Assembly: GCF_009176975.1 (NCBI RefSeq)
Contig: NZ_WEZG01000014.1
Location: 1-64,000 of the forward strand
Length of the DNA stretch: 64,000 bases
Direction: 5' to 3'
Source of the DNA: Aureimonas psammosilenae
GTDB lineage: Bacteria; Pseudomonadota; Alphaproteobacteria; Rhizobiales; Rhizobiaceae
Position 1 is the stretch's first letter, and each line of letters starts with the position of its first letter. Position numbers and translations under genes: made by a program. A model generated the notes under the pieces. The model saw only the letters and a list, made by a program, of their open reading frames with translations. It made no database searches and was not told the origin of the DNA. Positions 1 to 8,603 of this stretch are shown piece after piece.

Positions 1-1008
1 GTTCGCGGCTTCCGCTGTCATCGCTTCGACTGCCAGTTCGGCGACCGGCCGGTCGAAGATCGAGGCAAGCCAGCGCAGCGTCGAGCCGGCGGAACGGATA
101 TTGCCTTCGGCGGCGAAGGCCGGGCGTTTCGCCTCGATCTGCCAGCCGATGGTGAGGCAGGTGCCGGCGTCCATGCCGTCGGCCGCGTCCCCGACGAGGC
201 CCATGACCGACGAGCCGGTGCCGAAGGTCGCCTTCACCGAGCCCGGCCGGAACGCGCCGTGGCCGAAGAGCGCCGCATGGCTGTCGCCCAGAACCGCCGT
301 GACGGGCGTGCCGTCGCGCAAGGGCGCGAGGCCGCGCACGGCCGGAAAGGGCCCGACCGAGGGCAGGATGCGGGGCAGCGCCTCCACCGGCACACGGAAG
401 AGGCCGCAGAGTTCAGGCGACCACTCGGCGCGCGTCGTATCGAGAAGCTGCGTGCGCGAAGCGTTACCGACCTCGGTGACGTGTTCGCCGCCGAACTTCC
501 AGAGGAGCCACGAATCCACCGTGCCGAGCGCGATTTCGCCGCGTTTCGCGCGGGCGCGGTCGGGATCGTGCGTGTCGAGGAGCCAGGACGCCTTGAGCGC
601 GGAGAACATCGGGTCGAGCGGCAGGCCGCTGAGCCTTCGCACCGTTCGGCGCATCTCGTCCGTGCCGATGGCGTGGGCGAGTTCGACCGTGCGCTGATCC
701 TGCCAGGACAAAAGCGGCGACAGCGCCTTGCCGGTCCGCTTGTCCCAGAGAAGAACGGATTCGCGCTGCGTCGACAAGCCGACGGCCGCGACGCGCGAGG
801 CATCCACCCGATGGAAGGCGGCAGCCACCGCCAACTGGACGCTTTGCCAGATGTCTTCCGGGTCCTGCTCGACCCAGCCCGGACGCGGACAGTTCTCGCT
901 AAGCGGCGCCATGCCTTCCGCGACGACAGCGCCCGTCCGGTCGAGGACGAGGCACTTCGTGGAGGACGTGCCCTGATCGATCGCAAGAAGGAGATCGGCG
1001 GAGGCCAT
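1..1008 (-). CDS. FGGY-family carbohydrate kinase (3' end beyond window)
   Basis: ATP-dependent sugar or polyol kinase of the hexokinase-actin fold, cytoplasmic. The N-terminus has the family's first phosphate-binding motif (AIDQGTSSTK). The central part carries GWVEQDPEDIW and a TQRES..LWD stretch, as in xylulokinases and glycerol kinases, and a later GTGSSVMG is the second ATP-binding loop. About 336 residues are present and roughly 150 are missing past base 1. The start lies 5 bases after the stop of the transketolase C-terminal gene, so it is the third gene of that operon. With transketolase upstream, the likely substrate is a pentulose or tetrulose, but the exact sugar cannot be read from the sequence. 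Confidence 0.9.
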   Translation of the reverse strand, partial: MASADLLLAIDQGTSSTKCLVLDRTGAVVAEGMAPLSENCPRPGWVEQDPEDIWQSVQLAVAAAFHRVDASRVAAVGLSTQRESVLLWDKRTGKALSPLLSWQDQRTVELAHAIGTDEMRRTVRRLSGLPLDPMFSALKASWLLDTHDPDRARAKRGEIALGTVDSWLLWKFGGEHVTEVGNASRTQLLDTTRAEWSPELCGLFRVPVEALPRILPSVGPFPAVRGLAPLRDGTPVTAVLGDSHAALFGHGAFRPGSVKATFGTGSSVMGLVGDAADGMDAGTCLTIGWQIEAKRPAFAAEGNIRSAGSTLRWLASIFDRPVAELAVEAMTAEAAN

Positions 1009-1013
1009 GACCG

Positions 1014-1964
1014 TCAGGCTGCCACGATTTCGCGGGCGGCGGCTTCGATGCCGGCCGCGTTCAGCCCGAAATGGTCGAGCAGGAAGGCGGCGTCGCCGGT
1101 CGGCGCGAAGGTGTCGACGCCGAGGATGCGCAGCCGCGCCGGATGGCGCTGCGACACGATCTCGGCCACCGCGCCGCCGAGGCCGCCATGGGTGCCGCCT
1201 TCTTCGGCCGTCACGATGCCCTTGGTCTCGCGCGCCGCCTTGACGAGCGCTTCGGCGTCGATCGGAGCCAGCGACGAGACGTTCAGGACGCGGGCGCGGA
1301 TGCCCGCCTTCGCCAGATTGTCCGCCGCTTCAACCGCGCGGGACACGAGCACGCCCGTCGCCACGATCGCGACGTCGTCGCCCGAACGCAACTCGTCCGC
1401 GCGGCCGACCGCGAAGCCGTCCTCTTCCCGCGAGACATCCGGCACGCCGAAGCGGCCGACGCGCATGAACACCGGACCGTTCGCCTCCGCCGCCCAGCGC
1501 ACCGCCTGGCGTGTCTGAAACGGATCGGCGGGAACGAGGATGGTCAGGTCGTGGATCGCCCGCATCCAGGCGAAGTCCTCGATCGAATGATGGGTGGGCC
1601 CGAGTTCGCCATAGGCCATGCCCGGGCTCATGCCGCAGAGCACCATGTGATAGCGGTTATAGGCGGCGTCGACCTTCACCTGTTCCGTCGCGCGGCCCGT
1701 AAGAAACGGCGAAGCGCAGCACACAAAGGGGATCAGCCCGGCATTGGCGAGGCCGGCGGCGACGCCCACCATGTTCTGCTCCGCGATGCCGACATTCACG
1801 AGCCGGTCGCCGAATTCCTTCTGGAACTCCTTGAGGTTCGAGGAACCGACCGAGTCGTTGCAAACGGCGACGATGCGCGCGTCCCCGCGAGCCAGGGCGA
1901 TCAGTTCTTCCGCGAAGGCCTTGCGGCAATCGTGAAGGCCGGCGACGGCGGGCTTCTCGCTCAT
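1014..1964 (-). CDS. Transketolase, C-terminal subunit
   Basis: About 316 residues covering the pyrimidine-binding and C-terminal domains of transketolase. It forms a thiamine-diphosphate enzyme with the N-terminal subunit encoded just upstream. The IAEQNM motif carries the conserved glutamate that activates the cofactor, and GELGPTHHSIED is the usual loop after it. The open frame extends upstream to 2024, but the ATG at 1964 overlaps the preceding stop by 4 bases (ATGA) and gives the usual start. Split transketolases are typically dedicated to a catabolic sugar pathway rather than the housekeeping pentose phosphate pathway. Confidence 0.93.
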   Translation of the reverse strand: MSEKPAVAGLHDCRKAFAEELIALARGDARIVAVCNDSVGSSNLKEFQKEFGDRLVNVGIAEQNMVGVAAGLANAGLIPFVCCASPFLTGRATEQVKVDAAYNRYHMVLCGMSPGMAYGELGPTHHSIEDFAWMRAIHDLTILVPADPFQTRQAVRWAAEANGPVFMRVGRFGVPDVSREEDGFAVGRADELRSGDDVAIVATGVLVSRAVEAADNLAKAGIRARVLNVSSLAPIDAEALVKAARETKGIVTAEEGGTHGGLGGAVAEIVSQRHPARLRILGVDTFAPTGDAAFLLDHFGLNAAGIEAAAREIVAA

Positions 1965-2776
1965 CGGGAAAGCTCCTCGAGACCTGCTTCGATCTGATCG
2001 GCGCTCGGCACCTTGTGGTGCCATTCGACGCCGTGCTCCATGAAGGAAACGCCCTTGCCCTTCACCGTGCGGGCGAGCACGAAGACGGGCTTCGTCGTTC
2101 CCGGCCGCCCGAGCGCGTCGAGCAGCGCGGCATGGTCGTGGCCGTCGATGTCACGCACTTCCCAACCGAAGGCGGCGAGCTTCTCGCCGAGCGGCGACAG
2201 GTCGTTGGTGTCGTCGACGCGCGCGCCCTGCTGCAGCCCGTTGCGGTCCGTGATGAGGGTGAGGTTGGAAAGCTGCTGATGGCCGGCGAACATCATCGCC
2301 TCCCAGTTCGAGCCTTCCTGCAACTCGCCGTCGCCCGTCACGCAGAAGGTCCGCCAGCTCTCGCCCTTGAGGCGCGCACCCATCGCCGCGCCCGCGGCGA
2401 TGGGCAGGCCGTGGCCGAGCGGGCCCGTATTGGCCTCGACCCCCGGCACCTTGCGGCGGTTCGGATGGCCGTTGAGGCGCGACAGCGGCTTCATGAAGGT
2501 CGAAAGCTCCGCCTCGTCGAAGAAACCGCGACGGGCGAGCACGGTGTAGAGGGCGGCCGCGCAATGTCCCTTGGACAGGATGAACCGATCGCGGGTCGCC
2601 TTCGTCGGATCGGCGGGATCGACGTCGAGCACGCCGAAGAACAGCGTGGTGAGGATGTCGGTGACGGACAGGTCCCCGCCGACATGGCCGAGCCCGGCCT
2701 CGCCGATCATCGCGAGGATACGCTTGCGGACCTCGCGCGCTTCATCCCGGATACCGGCTGCATCGAGACCGCTCAT
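1961..2776 (-). CDS. Transketolase, N-terminal (TPP-binding) subunit
   Basis: Transketolase half that binds the thiamine diphosphate. It has GHVGGDLSVTDIL near the N-terminus and the metal/diphosphate motif GDGELQEGSNWEA, ending in ITDRNGLQQG. The ATG at 2776 is preceded by GGGAGG at good spacing. An in-frame ATG at 2821 would add 15 residues and cannot be excluded. It is the first gene of the transketolase-kinase operon and diverges from a SorC-type regulator, with an AT-rich palindromic region in between. Confidence 0.92.
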   Translation of the reverse strand: MSGLDAAGIRDEAREVRKRILAMIGEAGLGHVGGDLSVTDILTTLFFGVLDVDPADPTKATRDRFILSKGHCAAALYTVLARRGFFDEAELSTFMKPLSRLNGHPNRRKVPGVEANTGPLGHGLPIAAGAAMGARLKGESWRTFCVTGDGELQEGSNWEAMMFAGHQQLSNLTLITDRNGLQQGARVDDTNDLSPLGEKLAAFGWEVRDIDGHDHAALLDALGRPGTTKPVFVLARTVKGKGVSFMEHGVEWHHKVPSADQIEAGLEELSR

Positions 2777-2831
2777 CTGCCTCCCGTGCGTCCAACCAGG
2801 GATCGCCTGTGCCTGAGCCATTGCGCCACCA

Positions 2832-2863
2832 TGAATAATTATTCAATAATGTATTGATATTCA
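2832..2863. promoter_or_regulatory. Overlapping AT-rich palindromes, candidate SorC-family operator
   Basis: TGAATAATTATTCA (2832-2845) is a perfect 14-bp palindrome. TCAATAATGTATTGA (2843-2857) is a second, overlapping one, and TGAATA/TATTCA flank the whole block. It lies just upstream of the transketolase operon and in the gap shared with the regulator. It is strikingly AT-rich against the local GC. Assignment to the neighbouring regulator is inference from position. Confidence 0.6.
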
Positions 2864-3068
2864 GGCTAGGAGGTGCTCTCTGATGTGTCAAGCGCATTTC
2901 GATTGTGCAGCGCAGAGCGGGAGGCTCGGACGATGCGGATCACGACGCTGCTTCCCCTTCGGAAGCGACCCCGGCATTCCGGCAGTGTCTGCGCCATGCG
3001 TCTGATGCTATGGGAACGCGACCGCCGGTTCCGCGCGGCTGCCGTCGGGATGCTCCGCCGGCGGAAAG

Positions 3069-4049
3069 GTGTTTCTGGAGGACGACCGAGCCTTGGCCCG
3101 CATTCACGATCTCAGACTGATGGGTCGGATCGCGCAGCTTTATTTCGTCGAGAAGGAAACGCAGTCGGCGATCTCGCGGCGCTTGAACATCAGTCAGGCG
3201 ACCATCTCGCGGCTCCTGAAGCGGGCGCAGGAAGAGGACATCGTCCGCATCACGATCAACGCTCCCCGCGGCACCTTCCCGGATCTGGAGGAGGAGTTGC
3301 GGAGGCGGTTCGGCCTGGAAGAGGCGATCGTGGCGGAAGCCGGCGAGGAGTCGGAGGATTCAATCCTGACGGCGATCGGCGCGGCGACGGCCCATTTCAT
3401 CGAGAATTCGCTGCGCGAGAAGGAGGTCATCGGCCTTTCCTCCTGGAGCGCGACGCTTCTTCGCGTCGTGGACGCGGTGCATTCGCCCCGCGTGCCGGCT
3501 GCGCGGGTGATCCAGCTTCTCGGCGGGACAGGCAATCCGGGCGTCGAGAAACATGCGACCCATCTGACGCTGCGCATGGCGCAGGTCACCGAGGCCGTGC
3601 CGCAGCTTCTGGCGGCGCCCGGTCTCACCCAAACGCCGGAAGCGCGGGCGGTTCTCGTGGAGGACCCCTTCGTGCGCGACACGCTGGATCAGTTCAAGGA
3701 TATCACCCTGGCGCTGGTCGGCATCGGCGCGCTGGAGCCGTCGCAGATGCTGGCCGACAGCGGCAACCGGCTGACGCCGGCCGAACTCCGGGAGCTCGGC
3801 GAAGCGGGGGCCGTCGGCGACATGGGTCTGCGCTTCTTCGACCGGACGGGGCGGCAGGTCCGCTCATCCTGCGACGAGCGGATCATCGGCATCGATCTGC
3901 CGGAGCTGGCGAAGGTGCCGCGCGTCGTCGCGGTGGCGGGCGGACCGCGCAAGGTCGACGCGATCCGCGCCGCGATGCTCGGCGGCTTCCTGTCCATTCT
4001 GGTGACCGACAACCACACCGCTGCGCGGCTCGTCGCCTCGCCCGCCTGA
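3069..4049 (+). CDS. SorC/DeoR-type sugar-binding transcriptional regulator
   Basis: About 326 residues. The N-terminal helix-turn-helix spans roughly residues 20-55 (AQLYFVEKETQSAISRRLNI with SQATISRLLKRA following). The rest is the SorC sugar-phosphate-binding domain, with the characteristic GIGALEPSQML and VAVAGGPRKVDAIRAAMLGG near the end. The chosen GTG start has GGAAAG upstream; an ATG at 3120 is possible but would cut into the first helix. It is divergent from the transketolase/kinase operon and directly upstream of an SDR dehydrogenase, so it probably senses a sugar phosphate of that pathway. Confidence 0.9.
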   Translation: MFLEDDRALARIHDLRLMGRIAQLYFVEKETQSAISRRLNISQATISRLLKRAQEEDIVRITINAPRGTFPDLEEELRRRFGLEEAIVAEAGEESEDSILTAIGAATAHFIENSLREKEVIGLSSWSATLLRVVDAVHSPRVPAARVIQLLGGTGNPGVEKHATHLTLRMAQVTEAVPQLLAAPGLTQTPEARAVLVEDPFVRDTLDQFKDITLALVGIGALEPSQMLADSGNRLTPAELRELGEAGAVGDMGLRFFDRTGRQVRSSCDERIIGIDLPELAKVPRVVAVAGGPRKVDAIRAAMLGGFLSILVTDNHTAARLVASPA

Positions 4050-4128
4050 TCACCCTTTCCCTGTCAACCCATCCTGTTCTTTGGCACGCCGCCGAAGGGC
4101 TTGCGCTCGTCCATGGAGGAACGATCCG

Positions 4129-4908
4129 ATGAGAAGATTCGAAAACCGCACCGTCGTGATTACCGGCGGCAGCCGCGGCATCGGCGCGGCGATCGCCAAG
4201 CGCTTCGCGCGCGAAGGGGCGAACGTCATGGTGAGCGCCAATGAAGACGCTTCAGTCACGGTGGAAGCGATCCGCGCTGAGGGCGGCAGGGCGGCGAGCC
4301 TCATTGCCGACGTCACCGACCAGGCGGCGGTCGCGGCGCTCTACGACGCGGCCGAAGCCGAGTTCGGATCGGTCGACATCTCGATCCAGAATGCCGGCGT
4401 CATCACCATCGGCAAGGTCGAGGACCTGACGGCCGATGAATGGCGCAAGGTGCTGGAGGTCAACACCACCGGCGTCTTCTTCTGCTGCCAGGAAGCCATT
4501 CGCCGGATGCGCCGGCACGGGCGCGGCGGGCGCCTGATCAACACGGCCTCGGGCCAGGCGCGGCAGGGCTTCATCTTCACGCCGCACTACGCCGCCTCGA
4601 AATTCGGCGTCGTCGGCATCACGCAGAGCCTCGCCAAGGAAGTGGCCAAGGAGAAGATCACGGTCAACGCCTTCTGCCCCGGCATCATCGAGACCGACAT
4701 GTGGGCCTATAATGACACCGCCTGGGGCAAGCTTCTGGGCGACTACAAGCCGGGCGAACTGATGGCGGAATGGGTGCGCAACATCCCGATGGCGCGCGCC
4801 GGCAGCGGCGAGGACGTCGCCGGTCTCGTGACATTCCTCGCGTCCGACGATGCCGCTTACATCACCGGCCAGACGGTCAATGTCGACGGCGGCCTGATCA
4901 TGTCCTGA
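4129..4908 (+). CDS. SDR-family oxidoreductase (sugar alcohol/glucose dehydrogenase-like)
   Basis: About 259 residues, a classical short-chain dehydrogenase. The cofactor motif is TGGSRGIG, the structural motif is NAG (IQNAGVI), and the catalytic Tyr-Lys pair is in YAASKFG with Ser upstream in NTASGQ. The C-terminus TGQTVNVDGGLIMS is typical of the family. GGAGGAACG precedes the ATG; the frame is open to 4081 but without a comparable ribosome site. It follows the SorC-type regulator by 79 bases and probably oxidises the sugar alcohol whose product goes to the FGGY kinase and transketolase. That role is inferred from context. Confidence 0.9.
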   Translation: MRRFENRTVVITGGSRGIGAAIAKRFAREGANVMVSANEDASVTVEAIRAEGGRAASLIADVTDQAAVAALYDAAEAEFGSVDISIQNAGVITIGKVEDLTADEWRKVLEVNTTGVFFCCQEAIRRMRRHGRGGRLINTASGQARQGFIFTPHYAASKFGVVGITQSLAKEVAKEKITVNAFCPGIIETDMWAYNDTAWGKLLGDYKPGELMAEWVRNIPMARAGSGEDVAGLVTFLASDDAAYITGQTVNVDGGLIMS

Positions 4909-5044
4909 TGCCCGCCGGCGACGCAGCGTTCCCCTGCACTTGCATCGTCAGCAAGGAGAATAGCGTCGTCGAACGTCTTGCGCGCGGGTTTCGGCCTTCG
5001 CCTCGACGCGGATGTCTGTCATGTTCGTCGCCCTGAAAAGCGCC

Positions 5045-5170
5045 AGGGACCGTCGGACAACCAGTCGAGAGCGGCGGCGAGATGCAGGCCACCCAGAAAG
5101 CTGGCTTCGGCTCGATCGTTGCGGGTGGCGATGGCGCGCCACTCCTTCGGCCGATCCCGCTCGTCATCGC
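5045..5170 (-). pseudogene. IS5-family transposase C-terminal remnant
   Basis: A short minus-strand stretch reads KEWRAIATRNDRAEASFLGG and then HLAAALDWLS. This matches the conserved C-terminal end of IS5 (IS427-group) transposases (RLK.WR.IATRYDK..). The catalytic core is absent and no inverted repeats could be paired, so only a scar remains. Confidence 0.6.
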
Positions 5171-5904
5171 TCGAAACCATCAGGCGACAACAACGTACAA
5201 ACCGAACTTGCATTGAGTAACGCTTTCTGGTCGCCGTGACATTCCCCGGCTGCGCCACCTTGGTTCGCCGCTTTTCCCAATCAAACGTGTCCGCAAAGCT
5301 AATCATGCGATCGAGGAATCTCGTGTCGTATGATGGTGCAGGCAAAGCAGAAGAAGGGACGGCCGCCGAGAGTACAATCATTGCGATATATCTGTTTTCA
5401 GCTTGGCGCTTGACGTTAAGAAAAAATGCGAGAACGCAGTTCGTATATAGAATTATATAGACCGTTTGCTCGATCAATTATCGAACTATGCCGGCATCAG
5501 CCATTGATTGACGTTATTTACTTCCTGAGCGGGGAGGATTAACGTCCGGAATAATTCGCGTGGAGGGTGCCGTAGTGCAACTCACGAACATCACGCGTAG
5601 ATTTCCGGTCTTTCCACTCGTGCCGATCTGCTGCTTGGCGATTGCCCTCGTGCCGGCGTCCGCAAGGGCGGTCAAGGCGCAACCGTCGCACGCTTCGATG
5701 CCCGTGCCAGCGGCTTGCAGACGCATCGTCAGGGCCTGGGCTGCCCCCTGCGAGGAGCACGCTTCTCTTCGAGGTCGGTGGTAGACCGCCTCATGATGGG
5801 GTCCGACAGTTCGGATGCTGCGATCTTAAACGCGCACTCGACCGCTTGAGGGCGGACGGTGCAGGACATTATCCGCAGTCATCGAAACTGCGTCCCGCAG
5901 GGGA
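5171..5904. other. Intergenic stretch without a recognisable gene
   Basis: Both strands were read. Several short open frames exist but none has a recognisable domain, a good ribosome site or family-like composition. The 5200-5560 part is AT-rich compared with the rest of the window, which fits imported or decaying DNA around insertion-sequence debris. Confidence 0.5.
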
Positions 5905-6405
5905 CATCGTTCCAACGCGACGGCGGAATGGTTGCGCGGATCCGGTCCGCTCGTGGCTTCGCGGGTCCAGCGGAAGTCGATGCCATCGCTCCACAGGCGA
6001 TGCAGAAGAACGGCGAGTTTGCGGCGCTACCGCGACGGTGGCGCGCTTCAAACCGCGGCGCTGAGCGAGCGCCATGCCCCAGGCTTTCAGCAACGACCAG
6101 CGCTGCGTGCGGGTCAGGAGCGACAGCGCCGCCTGGAACAGGGCCTGGCGCGCTGCGCCGTCGCCGCACTTGCTGATCGCGCCGTTCCGGTCGATCTCGC
6201 CGGAGGCGTACTTGCGCGGCGTCAGCCCGAAATGGGTGCCGATGTCGCGCGAGCGGACGAACCACTCAGATGCGGCGACCGCGGTCGCGTAGGTCAGCGC
6301 CACCACGGCGCCGACGCCCGGCACGGTCATCAGGCTTCAGCAGGCCGGATGTTCCCGAGTGAGGCGGAGCATCATCCGGTGCAGCGCGGCGAACTGCCGG
6401 CGCTT
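5905..6405 (-). pseudogene. IS110-family transposase C-terminal fragment (stop and frameshift)
   Basis: Reads QFAALHRMMLRLTREHPAC, then TGA, then SLMTVPGVGAVVALTYATAV. It continues through GLTPRKYASGEIDRNG and SKCGDGAARQALF to GLKRATVAVA, the IS116/IS110/IS902 C-terminal transposase domain. There is an in-frame TGA in front of SLMTVPG. A frameshift near 6035 moves the last part (ending in DFRWTRE-like sequence) to another frame. The N-terminal DEDD half is missing, and the remnant abuts a truncated GNAT gene on its upstream side. Confidence 0.8.
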
Positions 6406-6592
6406 TCACCGGGAACGGTCCGTACTTCAGATAAGCCCACGACACCTCTGCCGCCTGACCTACCTTCCACAGATCATCGACGTGTCGTGTGGAAAGCGGT
6501 TCGAGCGTGACGGCTGCGCCGGTATGACACTCGAACCCCGGCAGAGGACAGATGCCTTCGGGAATGATCGGGCCGAGCGGAACAGCGGTCAC
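6406..6592 (-). pseudogene. GNAT acetyltransferase N-terminal fragment
   Basis: The frame from the ATG at 6592 encodes a PLGP..PGFECHTGAAVTLEPL start followed by HVDDLW and YLKYGPFP. This is the usual first 60 residues of RimJ/RimL-like GNAT acetyltransferases (LEPLD..RHA.DLW..Y.PYGPF). The acetyl-CoA-binding motif never follows, because the sequence runs straight into the IS110 fragment near 6405. It is most likely a gene truncated by that element. Confidence 0.6.
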
Positions 6593-6710
6593 GCCACATC
6601 ATGGCCGGGCAGCATGGTCGTAGCGACCTGCTTCCAGACAAGGGAAGGGGCTCGGAATGCTTGATTCCGCCACTATGACCTTCCCGCAAACGAGGGTGTT
6701 TCGAGAATGG

Positions 6711-6785
6711 CCGGGTCGAAAGCGGAAGGACCGCTTCCGGGCGTCGGTTTCATCTCCCGCCTGAGACCGGACGAGGTGGAAACCC
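6711..6785 (+). repeat. Interspersed hairpin repeat, copy 1 (diverged)
   Basis: Diverged copy of a repeat of about 67 bp found five times between 6.7 and 23.1 kb, always outside genes. It keeps GGTCGAAAG, ACCGCTTCCGGGCGTC and CCTGAGACCGGACGAGGTGG. It lies at the 3' side of the EamA transporter. Confidence 0.6.
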
Positions 6786-6795
6786 GTCAGTCCGC

Positions 6796-7737
6796 TTAGG
6801 AGCGAGGAGGGCTCGTAGCCGCCATTCCTTTCCACCGTTCGGAGCGGGACACGACGAGCACGCCTGCGGCGAGGATCAGTCCCATGCCCGTGAGTGCGAG
6901 GGCATCAAGCCGCTCCCCAAAGAAAGTTAGGCCCCACACAGCGGCGAAGACGAGATAGGCATAATCGAATGTGCCCACGATGGCTGGAGGCGCACTCTGG
7001 TATGCCCTTCCGACGCCGAGCGCGACCAGAACCATGACGCAGCCCAAGCCGATCATCAGCAACCAGTCTGTTCCCTCCATCGCCTCCCATCGTCCAAAGA
7101 GGAAAGGATCGGATGTATCGAGCGGTTCAAGAACCGCGACGAGACCGCCAAGCACACCTGCGGCCAGCAGGCAGCAATGAAGCGAGAGGGCGAGAACAAC
7201 GGGATTTTCCTCGGCGCAACGCGCTCGCGTCAGCACCGCCGCACCTGCATAGAAGAGGGCGCCCAAGACAGGTAGCAAAGTCCAGAACGAGAAGTCGCTG
7301 CCCGTCGGCCGCAGGATGACGAGGACGCCCGCGAATCCGAAGCCGATCCCGAGAAGCGTTCGACGGGAGACGGGTTCGCTTCCCCAGACCGCCGACAACG
7401 CCGCGATAAACAGCGGGGTGGTGTAGAGCGCCGTCGCCGCGATCGACAGGTCCATGTGGGGGAGCGCGGTATAGTAGGCGATCCACATGCTCGTCAGAAG
7501 GACCGAGCGCAGGGCGATCCACGGCTGGATGATCCGGGCAGCTTGCGCAATCCCGGAACGGGCCGAGAGACCGATCAGGATCGGAACGGCGAACACGGAT
7601 CGGGCGACATAGATTTGCCAAAGAGGAAAGTCGGCTGAAACAGCCTTCACGCTGGCGTCGGTACCGGAAAGCAGAAACATAGAGATGAGGATCAAAGCGA
7701 TCGCTGTTCCGATCCGCCCACGATGCGTTGCCGCCAT
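6796..7737 (-). CDS. EamA/DMT-family transporter
   Basis: 313 residues of alternating hydrophobic segments, about ten membrane helices arranged as two EamA repeats. Typical features are LLSGTDASVKAVSADFPLWQ in the first helix-loop, TALPHMDLSIAATALYTTPL, and in the second half PPAIVGTFDYAYLVFAAVWG with FFGERLD. DMT transporters export or exchange small metabolites; the substrate cannot be inferred. It is divergent from a GNAT acetyltransferase. Confidence 0.9.
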   Translation of the reverse strand: MAATHRGRIGTAIALILISMFLLSGTDASVKAVSADFPLWQIYVARSVFAVPILIGLSARSGIAQAARIIQPWIALRSVLLTSMWIAYYTALPHMDLSIAATALYTTPLFIAALSAVWGSEPVSRRTLLGIGFGFAGVLVILRPTGSDFSFWTLLPVLGALFYAGAAVLTRARCAEENPVVLALSLHCCLLAAGVLGGLVAVLEPLDTSDPFLFGRWEAMEGTDWLLMIGLGCVMVLVALGVGRAYQSAPPAIVGTFDYAYLVFAAVWGLTFFGERLDALALTGMGLILAAGVLVVSRSERWKGMAATSPPRS

Positions 7738-7859
7738 CCAATCCCCTCATGTCGTGCCGCTGGCGCAAGGTATCATCCTTGCCTGCTTTCGGTTGGCAGG
7801 ACCAGAAGGCGGACATCCCAGGAAGCCCACCACCCATTCGCGTGTCCATCCGGTTGCCC

Positions 7860-8309
7860 ATGACGATTTCCATTCGCGATGCCATTGATGACGACATTCC
7901 TGCGATCTTCGAGGTCCGCACGAGCGTCCGGGAGAACCATCTGTCGGTCGAGCAGTTGGCCGAGATGGGCGTCACGTTCGATACGATCCGAAAGGCGCTT
8001 CGTGAGCAGCCCTGCATTTGGGTCGCCGAACATGAAGGGCTGATCGTCGGCTTCTCGATGGTGGACGTTGAGGATGCCTGCATGTTCGCCGCTTTCGTTC
8101 GCCCGGAACGGGAAGGGCTAGGCATCGGCCGCCAACTCGTGGAACGAGCGGAAGCGTTCCTGTTCGAACGCCACCCCTCAATCTGGCTTGAAACCAACGG
8201 TTCGTCGCGAGCCGCTGGCTTCTACGAACGGTTGGGGTGGGAGCGCAGTGAGGAGCTGGAAAACGGCGACGCACGGTTTGAGAAGCATCGGCGCCGCAGC
8301 AGCGGCTGA
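7860..8309 (+). CDS. GNAT-family N-acetyltransferase
   Basis: 149 residues. The start MTISIRDAIDDDIPAI is the usual GNAT beginning. The acetyl-CoA-binding motif A is RPEREGLGIGRQLV (R-x-x-G-x-G), and the C-terminal SSRAAGFYERLGW is motif B. The open frame continues upstream to 7728, but that extension lacks family similarity. The acceptor substrate is unknown. It may be co-regulated with the divergent EamA exporter, since acetyltransferase and exporter pairs often detoxify the same compound; that is inference. Confidence 0.88.
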   Translation: MTISIRDAIDDDIPAIFEVRTSVRENHLSVEQLAEMGVTFDTIRKALREQPCIWVAEHEGLIVGFSMVDVEDACMFAAFVRPEREGLGIGRQLVERAEAFLFERHPSIWLETNGSSRAAGFYERLGWERSEELENGDARFEKHRRRSSG

Positions 8310-8360
8310 ATTGAACGGCGGCTTCGGGGACCGGGTATCACCTCGCTCAACTACCGCAAA

Positions 8361-8427
8361 AGGTCGAAACCCATCCGACCGCTTTTGGGCGTCAGCTTCC
8401 ACGACTACTTGAGACCGGACGGGGTGG
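8361..8427 (+). repeat. Interspersed hairpin repeat, copy 2
   Basis: GGTCGAAACCCATCCGACCG, then GGGCGTCAGCTTCCACGACT and GAGACCGGACGGGGTGG. The outer CCCATCCG and CGGACGGGG can pair as a stem. It lies between the GNAT gene and the histidine kinase. Confidence 0.75.
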
Positions 8428-8603
8428 TCCCCGGACGGTCCGGTTATTGTGCTGGGTTTGTAAAAAGCGGCCAGTATGGCATGGCACCGAGGGAACTGTG
8501 TGTGCGGCTAGCCCCTACGGACGACACCGGTGACGAACCACAAAACCTGTGCCATGCAACGCCTCGCGAATTGGGGACCGAACTGGCGATCGCGGCTTGG
8601 GAA

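Noticed and set aside
5560-5784. Small plus-strand frame with a signal-like start (MEGAVVQLTNITRRFPVFPL)
   Set aside because: No ribosome site, no homologue recognised, and located in decayed DNA.
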